NCBI RefSeq assembly: GCF_005937985.2
Contig: NZ_CP042172.1
Location: 2,232,001 to 2,296,000 of the forward strand
Direction of reading: 5' to 3'
From: Arthrobacter sp. KBS0702
GTDB lineage: Bacteria; Actinomycetota; Actinomycetes; Actinomycetales; Micrococcaceae
DNA length: 64,000 nucleotides
In this document: piece by piece, positions 49,129-58,508 of the stretch
How positions within the stretch are numbered: position 1 is the stretch's first letter
How the letters are laid out: each line of letters opens with the position of its first letter
Program-made: the position numbers and the translations under genes
The notes under the pieces: model-generated
Told to the model about the DNA's origin: nothing
What the model saw: the letters and a program-made list of their open reading frames with translations, nothing else
The model's database searches: none

Positions 49129-49653
49129 CTAAAGGACCCCCGTGCGCCGTTCGATCAGAATCGTGTCCCGCCACTGGCCGGCCGCAGGACCGTGGGCCAT
49201 CCGGGCAATTCTTTCCCTCCGCCCCACGACCCGGAAACCGTGGGCGAGGTGCAGTTTCATGCTGTACTCATTTTCCGGGAAAACGCTTGCCTGAATGGTC
49301 CAAATGCCGCCTTCCTCGGTAGAGGCGATCAGGGACCGGAGCAGGATCGACCCGATCCGCAGGCCGCGGGCCGCCTCGGCTATGTAAATGGAGTGTTCCA
49401 CGACGCCGGAATACACCGGACGGCCGGAAACTGCGGAAGCGGCCGCCCAGCCAAGAATCCCGCTGTTCGGTGCCTGCGCCACTAGGCGGTGGGACGGAAG
49501 GCGCGAAGCGTCGAAACCGGGCCAATCCGGCGCCTCGGCCTCGAACGTGGCCTGGCCCGTCGCGATTCCTTCAGCGTAGATCCGCTGTACCTCGGGCCAA
49601 TCGGATTCCCTCATTGGACGGACGACGACGTCGGGCACCGGGCTCCGGGTCAC
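49129..49653 (-). CDS. GNAT acetyltransferase, PAT/ArsN1-like
   Basis: A 174-residue GNAT protein of the phosphinothricin acetyltransferase type: VVRPMRESDWPEVQRIYAEGIATGQATFE at the N-terminus, the acetyl-CoA loop EAARGLRIGSILLRSLIAST, and FPENEYSMKLHLAHGFRVVGRRE. ArsN1 proteins of this family acetylate arsinothricin and often lie in ars operons. The GTG at 49653 overlaps the arsR stop by 4 bases, so it is translationally coupled to arsR. Substrate by context is an organoarsenical such as arsinothricin; this is inference, and phosphinothricin is the alternative. Confidence 0.82.
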   Translation of the reverse strand: MTRSPVPDVVVRPMRESDWPEVQRIYAEGIATGQATFEAEAPDWPGFDASRLPSHRLVAQAPNSGILGWAAASAVSGRPVYSGVVEHSIYIAEAARGLRIGSILLRSLIASTEEGGIWTIQASVFPENEYSMKLHLAHGFRVVGRRERIARMAHGPAAGQWRDTILIERRTGVL

Positions 49654-50000
49654 AGGGATGCCAGGAGGCCGGCCGTGTGCTCCAGCGCGCCGGGGACGAG
49701 GGAGTAATACGCCCACGTCCCGCGCTTTTCACGGTGCAGCAGGCCCGCATCAACCAGGATCTTGAGGTGGTGCGACACGGTGGGCTGGCCGAGGTCCAGT
49801 GGCTCGGTGAGATCGCAAACGCAGGCCTCCCCGGCGCCGGCTCCCTTGACGATGGAAAGCAGCCGCAGCCTGTTGGGATCGGCCAGGGCTTTGAACACCT
49901 GGGCCTTGCGCTGGGCATCCGCTGCGCTGAGGACAGCCTGGTCAGACGGTGCACAGCAGGCCTCGTCGACGGCCGGCTCAATCGTTTGCAGGGAATTCAT
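49650..50000 (-). CDS. arsR: ArsR-family arsenic-responsive repressor
   Basis: A 116-residue winged-helix repressor (ADPNRLRLLSIV, then LGQPTVSHHLKILVDAGLL). It has two potential As(III) sites: Cys15-Cys16 in EACCAPSD, at the same positions as in the Corynebacterium repressor, and Cys60 and Cys62 in EACVCDL, the site of E. coli-type ArsR. The ATG at 50000 gives this numbering; a longer frame to 50027 lacks support. It is divergent from acr3 and coupled to the GNAT gene. Repression of both units through the operators at 50021-50069 is the likely role. Confidence 0.92.
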   Translation of the reverse strand: MNSLQTIEPAVDEACCAPSDQAVLSAADAQRKAQVFKALADPNRLRLLSIVKGAGAGEACVCDLTEPLDLGQPTVSHHLKILVDAGLLHREKRGTWAYYSLVPGALEHTAGLLASL

Positions 50001-50020
50001 GTGTCTATTATGCACACTGA

Positions 50021-50069
50021 TTGACATTCATCGATATAGTTGGCAATACTTCATATCGACAAGTATCAA
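50021..50069. promoter_or_regulatory. Divergent ars promoter with two inverted ArsR-like sites
   Basis: TTGACATTCATCGATAT (50021-50037) and an inverted relative at 50053-50069 (TTGATACTTGTCGATAT on the minus strand) are separated by 15 bases. The first overlaps a perfect -35 TTGACA, with AATACT as -10 at 18 bases, for acr3. CATAAT (minus strand, 50012-50007) could be the -10 of arsR. This places both promoters under the same repressor. Confidence 0.7.
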
Positions 50070-50133
50070 TCTTCCGCCGGACAGCAACGTCCCGGCAACA
50101 TACCGAGCAGCACCAACGCAGCACAGGAGCCCC

Positions 50134-51231
50134 GTGAGCACCCAGACAGTCCAGCCGCCCGAAGTCGAAGGTGGCGTCGCCGTTGGCGGCAGACTCTCCA
50201 CCCTTGACCGCTTTCTGCCCGTCTGGATCATCGCTGCCATGGTGGTCGGCTTGCTTCTTGGCAACGTCATCACGGGACTGAACACCGCGCTTGAGGCCGT
50301 CAAAGTCGGCGGGGTGTCGCTGCCCATCGCCGTCGGGCTGCTGGTGATGATGTACCCGGTGCTGGCCAAGGTCCGCTACGACCAGGCGCACCGCGTGATC
50401 GGCGACCGCAAGCTCATGGTCACCTCGCTGGTACTGAACTGGGTGCTGGCCCCGGCCTTTATGTTTGCCCTCGCCTGGATTTTCATTCCGGACCTGCCCG
50501 ACTACCGCACCGGGCTCATCATCGTCGGCCTGGCTCGATGCATCGCGATGGTGATGATCTGGAACGACCTGGCCTGTGGCGACCGCGAGGCCGCTGCCGT
50601 ACTGGTGGCCATCAACTCCGTCTTCCAGGTCATCGCGTTCGGCGCGCTGGGCTGGTTCTACCTCGAACTCCTGCCAGCCTGGCTGGGCCTGCCGACCGCC
50701 AGCGCAGACTTCTCGTTCTGGGCCATCACCGCCTCCGTGCTGGTGTTCCTCGGCATTCCGCTGCTCGCGGGTTTCCTCACGCGGACAATCGGCGAAAAGA
50801 CCAAGGGCCGCAACTGGTACGAGGACACGTTGCTGCCAAAACTTGGCCCGTGGGCGCTCTACGGCTTGCTGTTCACCATCACCCTGCTCTTCGCCCTGCA
50901 GGGCGGAACCATAACGTCCCGTCCACTGGACGTGGCCCGGATCGCGCTGCCCCTGCTGGTCTACTTCCTGGTCGTGTTCGGCGCCGGCATGCTGATCGGC
51001 AAGGGGCTTGACCTGGGCTATGCGAAGACCACCACGCTGGCGTTCACGGCGGCGGGCAACAACTTCGAACTCGCCATTGCGGTGGCGATCGGCACCTTCG
51101 GCGTCACCTCCGGGCAGGCCCTGGCCGGCGTCGTCGGGCCCTTGATTGAAGTCCCCGTCCTTGTTGCACTGGTTTACGTGGCCCTCCGGGCCCGGAAACG
51201 CTACTTCGCCGCCGGCCCCCTTTCCGCCTAA
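50134..51231 (+). CDS. acr3: ACR3-family arsenite efflux transporter
   Basis: A 365-residue membrane protein with ten hydrophobic helices that exports As(III) using the proton gradient. The family signature ARCIAMVMIWNDLACGD contains the conserved Cys that is required for transport in related proteins, and AGNNFELAIAVAIGTFGVTSGQA is the second signature. The GTG at 50134 follows AGGAG; the longer frame up to 49762 runs through the divergent arsR. It is the first gene of acr3-arsC-trxB-flavoprotein. Confidence 0.94.
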   Translation: MSTQTVQPPEVEGGVAVGGRLSTLDRFLPVWIIAAMVVGLLLGNVITGLNTALEAVKVGGVSLPIAVGLLVMMYPVLAKVRYDQAHRVIGDRKLMVTSLVLNWVLAPAFMFALAWIFIPDLPDYRTGLIIVGLARCIAMVMIWNDLACGDREAAAVLVAINSVFQVIAFGALGWFYLELLPAWLGLPTASADFSFWAITASVLVFLGIPLLAGFLTRTIGEKTKGRNWYEDTLLPKLGPWALYGLLFTITLLFALQGGTITSRPLDVARIALPLLVYFLVVFGAGMLIGKGLDLGYAKTTTLAFTAAGNNFELAIAVAIGTFGVTSGQALAGVVGPLIEVPVLVALVYVALRARKRYFAAGPLSA

Positions 51232-51256
51232 CCCCCAGATCCTCCAGGAGAAACCC

Positions 51257-51679
51257 GTGAGCACCGAAACCGCCAAAAAGCCCTCCGTCCTGTTCGTCTG
51301 CGTCCACAACGCCGGCCGTTCGCAGATGGCGGCCGCCTTCCTCACCACGCTTTCCAACGGCGCGGTCGAGGTCCGGTCCGCCGGTTCCCAGCCCGCCGAG
51401 AAGGTCAATCCGGCCGCCGTCGAGGCCATGGCCGAACTCGGCATCGATATGTCCGCCGAAATCCCGAAGGTCCTCACCACCGAGGCTGTCAAGGAATCCG
51501 ACGTCGTCATCACGATGGGCTGCGGCGACACCTGCCCGATCTTCCCGGGCAAGCGCTACGAGGACTGGGAACTCGAGGACCCGGCCGGCCAGGGCGTCGC
51601 CGCCGTCCGCCCCATCCGCGACGAGATCAGGTCCCGGATCGAGGACCTCATCGCCTCCCTCACCCCCGCCGCCAAATAG
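51257..51679 (+). CDS. arsC: Arsenate reductase, mycothiol or thioredoxin type
   Basis: A 140-residue protein of the low-molecular-weight phosphatase fold that reduces As(V) to As(III) for Acr3. The P-loop CX5R is Cys15-Arg21 in [12 protein letters not shown], and [25 protein letters not shown] holds two more Cys, as in actinobacterial arsenate-mycothiol transferases. The GTG start has CAGGAG upstream, 25 bases after acr3. The reductant cannot be told from sequence, but the adjacent trxB suggests a thioredoxin or mycoredoxin link. Confidence 0.92.
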   Translation: MSTETAKKPSVLFVCVHNAGRSQMAAAFLTTLSNGAVEVRSAGSQPAEKVNPAAVEAMAELGIDMSAEIPKVLTTEAVKESDVVITMGCGDTCPIFPGKRYEDWELEDPAGQGVAAVRPIRDEIRSRIEDLIASLTPAAK

Positions 51680-51689
51680 GAGTCCGGCC

Positions 51690-52664
51690 ATGACCGAAAA
51701 GCTGATCATCATCGGGTCCGGCCCGGCCGGCTACACCGCTGCGATCTACGCCGCCCGCGCCGGGCTGGCACCCCTGGTCATCGCCGGCGCCGTCACCGCG
51801 GGCGGGGCGTTGATGAACACCACCGAGGTGGAGAACTTCCCCGGCTTCCCCGCAGGCGTCCAAGGCCCCGAGCTGATGGACGGCCTCCAGCAGCAGGCCG
51901 AGAAGTTCGGCGCCCAGGTGCTGTTCGACGACGTCACCGAGGTCCAGCTCACCGGGCACCTCAAGCGCGTCGTCACCGGAGCCGGCGAGACCTACGAGGC
52001 GCCCGCCGTCATCCTCGCCACCGGCTCCGCCTACAAGGAGCTCGGCCTGCCGGAGGAGAAGAAGTTCAGCGGCCACGGCGTCTCCTGGTGTGCCACCTGC
52101 GACGGCTTCTTCTTCCGCGACCAGGACATCATTGTGGTCGGTGGCGGCGACTCGGCCATGGAGGAGGCCACCTTCCTGACCCGCTTCGGCAAAACCGTCA
52201 CCGTCGTTGTGCGCAAGAACGAGCTGCGGGCCTCCCGCATCATGGCCCAGCGGGCCAAGGACAACCCCAAGATCCGTTTCGCCTGGAACTCCGCCGTCAC
52301 CGCGATCCACGGTGACGGCAAGGTCACCGGCGTCACCCTGACGGACACGGCCACCGGCGAAACCCGGGAGCAGGCCGCCACCGGCATCTTCGTCGCGATC
52401 GGCCACGTGCCGCGCACCGAGCTGCTGCACGGCCAGGTGGAGCTCGACGCCGAGGGGTATATCAAGGTCGACTCCCCCACCACGGTCACCAACGTCAGCG
52501 GTGTCTTCGCCTGCGGGGACGCGGTTGATCACCGCTACCGCCAGGCCATCACCGCCGCCGGCACCGGCTGCGCGGCCGCGCTGGACGCCGAACGCTACCT
52601 CGCCGCGCTGGACGACGCCGACAGCATCGCCACCGCCCTGGTCGAGGAACCCACCCACTCCTAG
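51690..52664 (+). CDS. trxB: Thioredoxin reductase
   Basis: A 324-residue flavoprotein that reduces thioredoxin or a related small redox protein with NADPH. FAD motif [10 protein letters not shown] at residues 9-18, redox-active CATC at 134-137, NADPH motif [13 protein letters not shown] and late [13 protein letters not shown]. It begins 10 bases after arsC with AGGAG, inside the ars operon, so it probably recycles the electron donor for ArsC; it could also be a second copy of the housekeeping enzyme, which I do not see in this window. Confidence 0.93.
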   Translation: MTEKLIIIGSGPAGYTAAIYAARAGLAPLVIAGAVTAGGALMNTTEVENFPGFPAGVQGPELMDGLQQQAEKFGAQVLFDDVTEVQLTGHLKRVVTGAGETYEAPAVILATGSAYKELGLPEEKKFSGHGVSWCATCDGFFFRDQDIIVVGGGDSAMEEATFLTRFGKTVTVVVRKNELRASRIMAQRAKDNPKIRFAWNSAVTAIHGDGKVTGVTLTDTATGETREQAATGIFVAIGHVPRTELLHGQVELDAEGYIKVDSPTTVTNVSGVFACGDAVDHRYRQAITAAGTGCAAALDAERYLAALDDADSIATALVEEPTHS

Positions 52665-52691
52665 GCACCACCGGATGAAACAGAGGACATC

Positions 52692-54077
52692 ATGGCTGTA
52701 ACCACTCCCCTTCCCGTGGCCATCATCGGCGCAGGCCCCGTTGGCCTGGCCGCAGCGGCCCACTTGATCGAACGAGGACTGGAACCTTTGATCTTCGAGG
52801 CCGGCCCCTCCGCGGGCGCCGCGATCGAGCAGTGGCGCCACATCCGGCTCTTCTCCCCGTGGCAGTACAACACCGACGCCGCCGCCGTCCGCCTGCTCGC
52901 CGCGACCGGCTGGGAACCACCGGAGCCGGCCGCGCTGCCCACCGGCGGCGACCTGGTTGACCGTTACCTCACCCCGCTCGCCTCGCTGCCCGAGATCGCG
53001 TCCCGGCTGCGGACCGGCGTCCGCGTCGTGGCAGTAACCCGGCAGGGCATGGACAAAACCCACAGCCGCGGCCGCGACACTACCCCCTTCCTGGTCCGGG
53101 TGGAACACGCCGACGGCAAAGTCAGCGATCACCAGGCCGCCGCTGTCATCGACGCCTCCGGCACCTGGTCCACCCGCAACCCGCTGGGAACCTCAGGGCT
53201 CCCCGCGGTCGGCGAAGCCGCCGCGGCTTCACGCATCTCCTCGCCGCTTCCGGATGTCCTGGGCCGCGACCGGGAAACGTTTGCGGGGCGCACCGCCGTC
53301 GTCATCGGCGCGGGCCACTCCGCCGCCAACACCCTGCTCAACCTCGCCGAGCTTGCCGCCCAGGTGCCCGGGACGAAGATCGTATGGGCGATCCGCGGCG
53401 CCTCGGCGGCCAAGGTCTACGGCGGCGGCGACGCCGACGGCCTCGCCGCCCGCGGCCAACTCGGCAGCCGGCTGCGCGCACTGGTCGAATCCGGCACCGT
53501 GGACCTCCAGACCGGCTTCGGTATCGCCGGCCTTACCGCCGACGGCGGCCCCGTCACGCTGACCGCAACCGACGGCCGCACCCTGACGGCCGACGTCGTG
53601 GTCCCGGCCACCGGCTTCCGTCCGAACCTGGACATGCTTCGGGAACTCCGGCTGGAACTGGACCCCGGCGTCGAGGCCCCGCGCGAGCTCGGCCCGCTGA
53701 TCGACCCCGAATTCCACTCCTGCGGTACCGTCGAGCCCCACGGGGCCCGGATGCTGGCCCACCCGGAACAGGACTTCTACATCGTCGGCATGAAGTCCTA
53801 CGGCCGGGCCCCCACCTTCCTGCTGGCCACCGGCTACGAACAGGTCCGCTCCGTCGCGGCTGCCCTGGCCGGCGACCGTCAAGCCGCCGACACCGTCCAG
53901 CTCGAGCTGCCGGAGACCGGCGTCTGCTCCTCGGATGTCGGCACCAGCTGCGACGTGGCCGCCGCCGCGCCGGCAGGCTTCGTGGCGGAAACCTCGGGCG
54001 GCTGCTGCGGAGCGCCGGAACCCGTCCTTGTCGGCTTCCCCACCGGACTGGCCCACGGTCGCGCCGGGGAGAACTGA
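52692..54077 (+). CDS. Flavin-dependent oxidoreductase of the ars operon with Cys-rich tail
   Basis: A 461-residue FAD- and NADPH-binding protein: GAGPVGLAAAAHL near residue 13 and VVIGAGHSAANTLL near 200, with ATGFRPN near the end of the core, like flavin monooxygenases and ArsO-type proteins. The last 60 residues are distinct: ETGVC, TSC and SGGCCGAPEP give four Cys, close to the CC in ArsR. Such a tail suggests As(III) binding or redox. It follows trxB by 27 bases and completes the operon. Its substrate, an organoarsenical or another thiol system, is not known. Confidence 0.78.
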   Translation: MAVTTPLPVAIIGAGPVGLAAAAHLIERGLEPLIFEAGPSAGAAIEQWRHIRLFSPWQYNTDAAAVRLLAATGWEPPEPAALPTGGDLVDRYLTPLASLPEIASRLRTGVRVVAVTRQGMDKTHSRGRDTTPFLVRVEHADGKVSDHQAAAVIDASGTWSTRNPLGTSGLPAVGEAAAASRISSPLPDVLGRDRETFAGRTAVVIGAGHSAANTLLNLAELAAQVPGTKIVWAIRGASAAKVYGGGDADGLAARGQLGSRLRALVESGTVDLQTGFGIAGLTADGGPVTLTATDGRTLTADVVVPATGFRPNLDMLRELRLELDPGVEAPRELGPLIDPEFHSCGTVEPHGARMLAHPEQDFYIVGMKSYGRAPTFLLATGYEQVRSVAAALAGDRQAADTVQLELPETGVCSSDVGTSCDVAAAAPAGFVAETSGGCCGAPEPVLVGFPTGLAHGRAGEN

Positions 54078-54241
54078 CCCGCCGGAAAAAAATTTCGAAT
54101 CCCACCCATCCCTTTCCGCCGAACCCCCGAATACCCATTGAGACACCAACCAAGGGTCGGTGCCCATCAGTCGGATAAGGGCCGCAGCGGCAAAGACGTT
54201 CGCTGCCGGCAACGAAATCGGCACAACAAAGGAGATTCGAA

Positions 54242-54919
54242 ATGCAGACCATCAAGCGCACGACTTTCGCCGTTGCAGGTATCGCTGCCGCAACCATGCT
54301 CAGCCTCACTGCCTGCGGCGGTTCCAGCACCGGTTCCAGCTCCTCCTCGGCTCCGGCCTCCACGCCGTCCGCCTCGAGCATGGCGCCGTCGCCGTCCATG
54401 AGCTCTTCCGCCGCCGCGATGGACCCGGCAGCTGACCTCGTCGGCGCCGGCTGCGCCGGCTACGCCGCCAAGGTTCCCAGCGGCGCAGGCTCCGTGTCCG
54501 GCATGGCCCTGGATCCGGTGGCCGTGGCCGCCTCCAACAACCCGATCCTGACCACCCTGACCGCCGCCGTCTCCGGCAAGCTCAACCCCAAGGTCAACCT
54601 GGTGGACACCCTGAACGGCAGCGAATTCACCGTCTTCGCTCCGACGGATGACGCGTTCAAGAAGATCGACCCCGCCACCATCGAAGCGCTCAAGACGGAC
54701 GACGCCCTGCTGAGCAAGATCCTGACCTACCACGTGGTGCCCGGCAAGATCAGCCCGGACAAGATTGTCGGCACCCACAAGACGGTCCAGGGCGGTTCCG
54801 TCACCGTCACCGGCACCAAGGACGCGCTCAAGGTCGACAACGCCAACGTCGTCTGCGGCGGCGTCAAGACGGCCAACGCCACGGTCTACATGGTCGACTC
54901 CGTCCTGATGCCCAAGTAG
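54242..54919 (+). CDS. Fasciclin-domain lipoprotein
   Basis: A 225-residue lipoprotein: lipobox LTACG (residues about 22-26), a Ser/Ala-rich linker to about 60, then one FAS1 domain with [10 protein letters not shown] and [10 protein letters not shown], ending in [13 protein letters not shown]1 domains mediate adhesion or envelope interactions; similar to mycobacterial MPT70/MPT83-type secreted proteins. The start has AAGGAGA nine bases upstream and it is a single gene ended by a terminator, 164 bases after the ars operon. Confidence 0.92.
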   Translation: MQTIKRTTFAVAGIAAATMLSLTACGGSSTGSSSSSAPASTPSASSMAPSPSMSSSAAAMDPAADLVGAGCAGYAAKVPSGAGSVSGMALDPVAVAASNNPILTTLTAAVSGKLNPKVNLVDTLNGSEFTVFAPTDDAFKKIDPATIEALKTDDALLSKILTYHVVPGKISPDKIVGTHKTVQGGSVTVTGTKDALKVDNANVVCGGVKTANATVYMVDSVLMPK

Positions 54920-54978
54920 GCAACCCGAAGACCCTCCTGCCCGGCTCCAGACTGACTCCCTGGATCCACGAGGAGAAA

Positions 54979-55010
54979 CGAAGGCCCGCACCTGTTGGTG
55001 CGGGCCTTCG
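54979..55010 (+). terminator. Terminator after the fasciclin gene
   Basis: A perfect 14-bp stem with a 4-base TGTT loop, 60 bases past the fasciclin stop codon. No clear T-run. Confidence 0.75.
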
Positions 55011-55146
55011 CCCGTTGCGGGCGGGTGTGCCGGGTTCGCCTCGGGTCACCGCCGCGGCGGCCACGCCGGGATCCGCAGCCCGGTCTACTAGACTGGGGCT
55101 GTTCCGCAGCCGGCGGCCTTACAGTTCCCCAGAGGTGATTCCTTCA

Positions 55147-56844
55147 GTGCCCAGCAGTAACGCGCCGACCACGACCGGCCCCCGCAGGACGTTGCGCCGC
55201 ATCGCGGCCGGTGTCAGTGCAGTCCTGTTGTTGTTGCCGCTCGCAGCGTGCACCGGAACACCCGGCCCGGCGCCGTCGCCGTCCACCGCCAGCGCGTCCG
55301 ACGCCGCCCCCACCGCCACATTCAACTTCGGCACCGCATCGCGGCCGCTGGGCCTGGACCCGGCGCTCGTCTCCGACGTCGACTCCTACCGCATCACCCG
55401 CCAGGTACTCGAGGGGCTGATCGGGGTCGACCAGACCAGCGGCAAGCCCACCCCCCTGCTGGCAACGGAGTGGAACGACAGCAACGAGGGCCGCGCCTAC
55501 ACCTTCAAGCTCCGCGAGAACGTGAAATTCCAGGACGGAACGGTCTTCGACGCGGCCGCGGTGTGCACCAACTTCAACCGCTGGTTCAACTTCCCCGCAG
55601 CCCTCCGGAAGCAGGCGACGGGCAGCACCTTCAAGGGGGTGTTCAAGGCCCACGCCGACCAGGCCTCGCTGTCCATCTACAAGGGCTGCACCGCCCTGGC
55701 CGCGAACAGTGTCCGGATCGACCTCACCCAGCCGTTCACGGGCTTCCTCCAGGCCTTGACGCTGCCCGCTTTCGCGATCTCTTCGCCGAAGGCCCTCGCC
55801 GCGCAGTCCGCCGACGCGCTCACCCAGAGCCGCGAAGGCCAGGCCGTGTCCGCCTATGCCCTGCACCCGGTGGGCACCGGCCCCTTCGTTTTCGGCTCAT
55901 GGGACAACAACACCGTCACCCTGACCAGCAACAAGGATTACTGGGGCGACAAGGGCCAGATCGGAACCATCAACTTCATCAGCTACGACCACCCGCAGAC
56001 CCGGCTGCAGGCGCTGCTGGATGGCAAGATCGATGCCTTCGATTCGGTCACGGTGGGAAATTTTGACCAGTTGGTCAAGCGCGGGAAGCAGATCATCCAG
56101 CGTGATCCGTTCTCGGTCATGTACCTGGGCATGAACCAGGAAGTGCCGGTGCTGCAGAACCTCAAGGTCCGCCAGGCGATCGAGATGGCCCTGGACAAGG
56201 ACACCCTGATCCGCAAGTTCTTCATCGACAACACCGCGGCGGCCTCCCAGTTCGTACCGCCGAAGCTGAGCGGCTTCAACAACAACGCCCCCTCGCTGGG
56301 ACACGATCCCGCCAAGGCCAAGGAACTCCTCGCCGAGGCCGGATACAAGGGCGAGGAACTGAAGTTCTACTACCCGCTCAACGTCGCCAGGCCGTACCTG
56401 CCGACTCCGGAGAAGGTCTACGCCGAGATCAGCCGCCAGCTCACCGCCGTCGGTCTCAACATCAAGCCGGTTCCGGTGGACTGGTCCGACGGCTACCTCC
56501 AGAAAGTCACCTCCCCCGGGGACCACGCCCTGCACCTGCTCGGCTGGAACGGCTCCTATGCCGATCCGGACAACTTCGTGGGCCCGCTGTTCGGCGAGAA
56601 CACCGGCGAGTTCGGCTACCAGGATCCCCAGGTGTTCTCCAAGATCGCCCGGGCGCGCGGCCTGCCTGACGGCAAGGATCGCACCGAGCAGTACCAGACC
56701 ATCAACGCCCAGATTGCCGCGACCGTCCCGGCCGTGCCGATCGCGTTCCCGATCTCGGCACTGGCGCTCTCCGACCGGGTGCTGAAGTACCCGGCCTCGC
56801 CCGTCCTGAACGAAGTTTTCACCAAGGTCGTGTTAAAGCCTTGA
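55147..56844 (+). CDS. ABC transporter substrate-binding lipoprotein (family 5)
   Basis: A 565-residue lipoprotein of the peptide/nickel-binding family 5. Lipobox LAAC at residues about 30-33, then [43 protein letters not shown] and [21 protein letters not shown]. The GTG at 55147 has AGAGGTGAT seven bases upstream; a GTG four codons earlier (55135) is less favoured because it overlaps that site. No permease or ATPase genes follow, so it must use a transporter encoded elsewhere. Substrate is probably a peptide. Confidence 0.9.
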   Translation: MPSSNAPTTTGPRRTLRRIAAGVSAVLLLLPLAACTGTPGPAPSPSTASASDAAPTATFNFGTASRPLGLDPALVSDVDSYRITRQVLEGLIGVDQTSGKPTPLLATEWNDSNEGRAYTFKLRENVKFQDGTVFDAAAVCTNFNRWFNFPAALRKQATGSTFKGVFKAHADQASLSIYKGCTALAANSVRIDLTQPFTGFLQALTLPAFAISSPKALAAQSADALTQSREGQAVSAYALHPVGTGPFVFGSWDNNTVTLTSNKDYWGDKGQIGTINFISYDHPQTRLQALLDGKIDAFDSVTVGNFDQLVKRGKQIIQRDPFSVMYLGMNQEVPVLQNLKVRQAIEMALDKDTLIRKFFIDNTAAASQFVPPKLSGFNNNAPSLGHDPAKAKELLAEAGYKGEELKFYYPLNVARPYLPTPEKVYAEISRQLTAVGLNIKPVPVDWSDGYLQKVTSPGDHALHLLGWNGSYADPDNFVGPLFGENTGEFGYQDPQVFSKIARARGLPDGKDRTEQYQTINAQIAATVPAVPIAFPISALALSDRVLKYPASPVLNEVFTKVVLKP

Positions 56845-56923
56845 CGGAGGCACCCAATTTCAGTTAGTGGGCGGTGCAGGGATATTCTGTGACAGCCAGA
56901 GCCGCTGCTATCGGAGACTGATT

Positions 56924-58426
56924 GTGACTTTCATTTCCAAGACCCAACATGCCGACGTTGTCCTGATTGGCGGCGGCATTATGAGCGCCACGCTGGGCGC
57001 CTTCCTAAAGCAGCTGGAGCCGAACTGGACCATTTCGCTGTTCGAGCGCCTGGACCAGCCGGGCTTGGAAAGCTCCGATCCGTGGAACAACGCGGGCACC
57101 GGGCACGCCGCCCTGTGTGAGCTTAACTACTCCCCCGCAGCCAAAGACGGCTCGGTGGACCCGGCCAAGGCCCTGCACATCAACGAGCAGTTCCAGCTGT
57201 CCCGCCAGTTCTGGTCCCACCTGGTCACCAACTCCCTGATCGGCTCCCCCAAGGGCTTCATCAACACGGTGCCGCACATGAGCTTCGTGGTGGGCGACGC
57301 CAACGCCAAGTTCCTCCGGACCCGCTACGAAGCGCTCAAGCCGAACCCGCTGTTCCGCTCCATGGAGTTCTCGGAGGACCACGCCCAGATCGCCAAGTGG
57401 GCGCCGCTGATCGTCAAGGGCCGCGACCCGAAGCAGCACATCGCGGCAACCCGCGCCGCCGAGGGCACCGACGTCGACTTCGGCGCACTGACCCGCGAGT
57501 TGACCGGCTACCTCGGCAACAATGGTGTGGAAATCAACTACGGCCACGACGTCACCGACCTCAAGCGTGCCTCCGACGGCGGCTGGGACCTGTCGCTCAA
57601 GCACCCCCGCTCCGGCGAGCACGGCTCGATCCACGCGAAGTTCGTCTTCGTCGGCGCCGGCGGCGGGGCGCTGCACCTGCTGCAGGCCTCGGGCATCCCC
57701 GAAAGCAAGGGCTACGGCGGTTTCCCGGTTTCCGGCCAGTTCTTCCGCTGCACCGACGAGACCCTCGCCGCCCAGCACAGCGCCAAGGTTTACGGCCAGG
57801 CATCCGTGGGCGCCCCGCCCATGTCCGTGCCGCACCTGGACACCCGGTTCGTCAACGGCAAGCGGTCCCTGCTCTTCGGACCCTATGCCGGCTTCTCCAC
57901 CAACTTCCTCAAGAACGGCTCCTACCTGGACCTGCCGCTGTCCATCCGTCCCTCCAACATCATCCCGATGCTGGCCGTGGCCAAGGACAACATGGATCTC
58001 ACCGCCTACCTGGTCAAGGAAGTCGCCAAGCGGCACGGGGCCAAGGTGGAGGCCCTGCGGGAGTACTACCCGGAGGCCAAGGACGGCGACTGGGAACTCA
58101 TCACCGCCGGCCAGCGGGTCCAGATCATCAAGAAGGACCCGAAGAAGGGCGGCGTGCTGCAGTTCGGCACCGAGGTCATCGCCGGCCGCGACGGCACCAT
58201 CGGCGCCCTCCTCGGCGCGTCCCCGGGCGCCTCTACCGCGGTGCCGATCATGATCGAACTCCTGCAGAAGTCGTTCCCGAAGAACTTCAAGGGCTGGCAG
58301 TCCAAGCTCAAGGAGATGATGCCGGGCTACGGCGTCAAGCTCAACGAGAACCCGGAACTCGCCGCCCGGCTCGAGGCCGAGACGGCCGCAGCCCTCCAGC
58401 TTGAACCGGTCAGCGCCACCCGCTGA
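56924..58426 (+). CDS. mqo: Malate:quinone oxidoreductase
   Basis: Mqo oxidises malate to oxaloacetate at the membrane and passes electrons to menaquinone, a TCA-cycle step. The 500-residue flavoprotein has [17 protein letters not shown] near residue 12, a [20 protein letters not shown] region and the late [19 protein letters not shown] of the FAD-binding end. Length is normal. The GTG start at 56924 has GGAGA about seven bases upstream. It is a single gene, 79 bases after the solute-binding protein. Confidence 0.96.
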   Translation: MTFISKTQHADVVLIGGGIMSATLGAFLKQLEPNWTISLFERLDQPGLESSDPWNNAGTGHAALCELNYSPAAKDGSVDPAKALHINEQFQLSRQFWSHLVTNSLIGSPKGFINTVPHMSFVVGDANAKFLRTRYEALKPNPLFRSMEFSEDHAQIAKWAPLIVKGRDPKQHIAATRAAEGTDVDFGALTRELTGYLGNNGVEINYGHDVTDLKRASDGGWDLSLKHPRSGEHGSIHAKFVFVGAGGGALHLLQASGIPESKGYGGFPVSGQFFRCTDETLAAQHSAKVYGQASVGAPPMSVPHLDTRFVNGKRSLLFGPYAGFSTNFLKNGSYLDLPLSIRPSNIIPMLAVAKDNMDLTAYLVKEVAKRHGAKVEALREYYPEAKDGDWELITAGQRVQIIKKDPKKGGVLQFGTEVIAGRDGTIGALLGASPGASTAVPIMIELLQKSFPKNFKGWQSKLKEMMPGYGVKLNENPELAARLEAETAAALQLEPVSATR

Positions 58427-58508
58427 AACCCTGTGGGGTTGCGGCACGTTTAATCCTTTTGACGTCATGTTGTGACGTGCGTCCGTCGACCCACCAGGAG
58501 ACCATGAG

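Noticed and set aside
49762..50133. N-terminal extension of acr3
   Set aside because: The open frame continues into divergent arsR; a GTG with AGGAG at 50134 is the better start.
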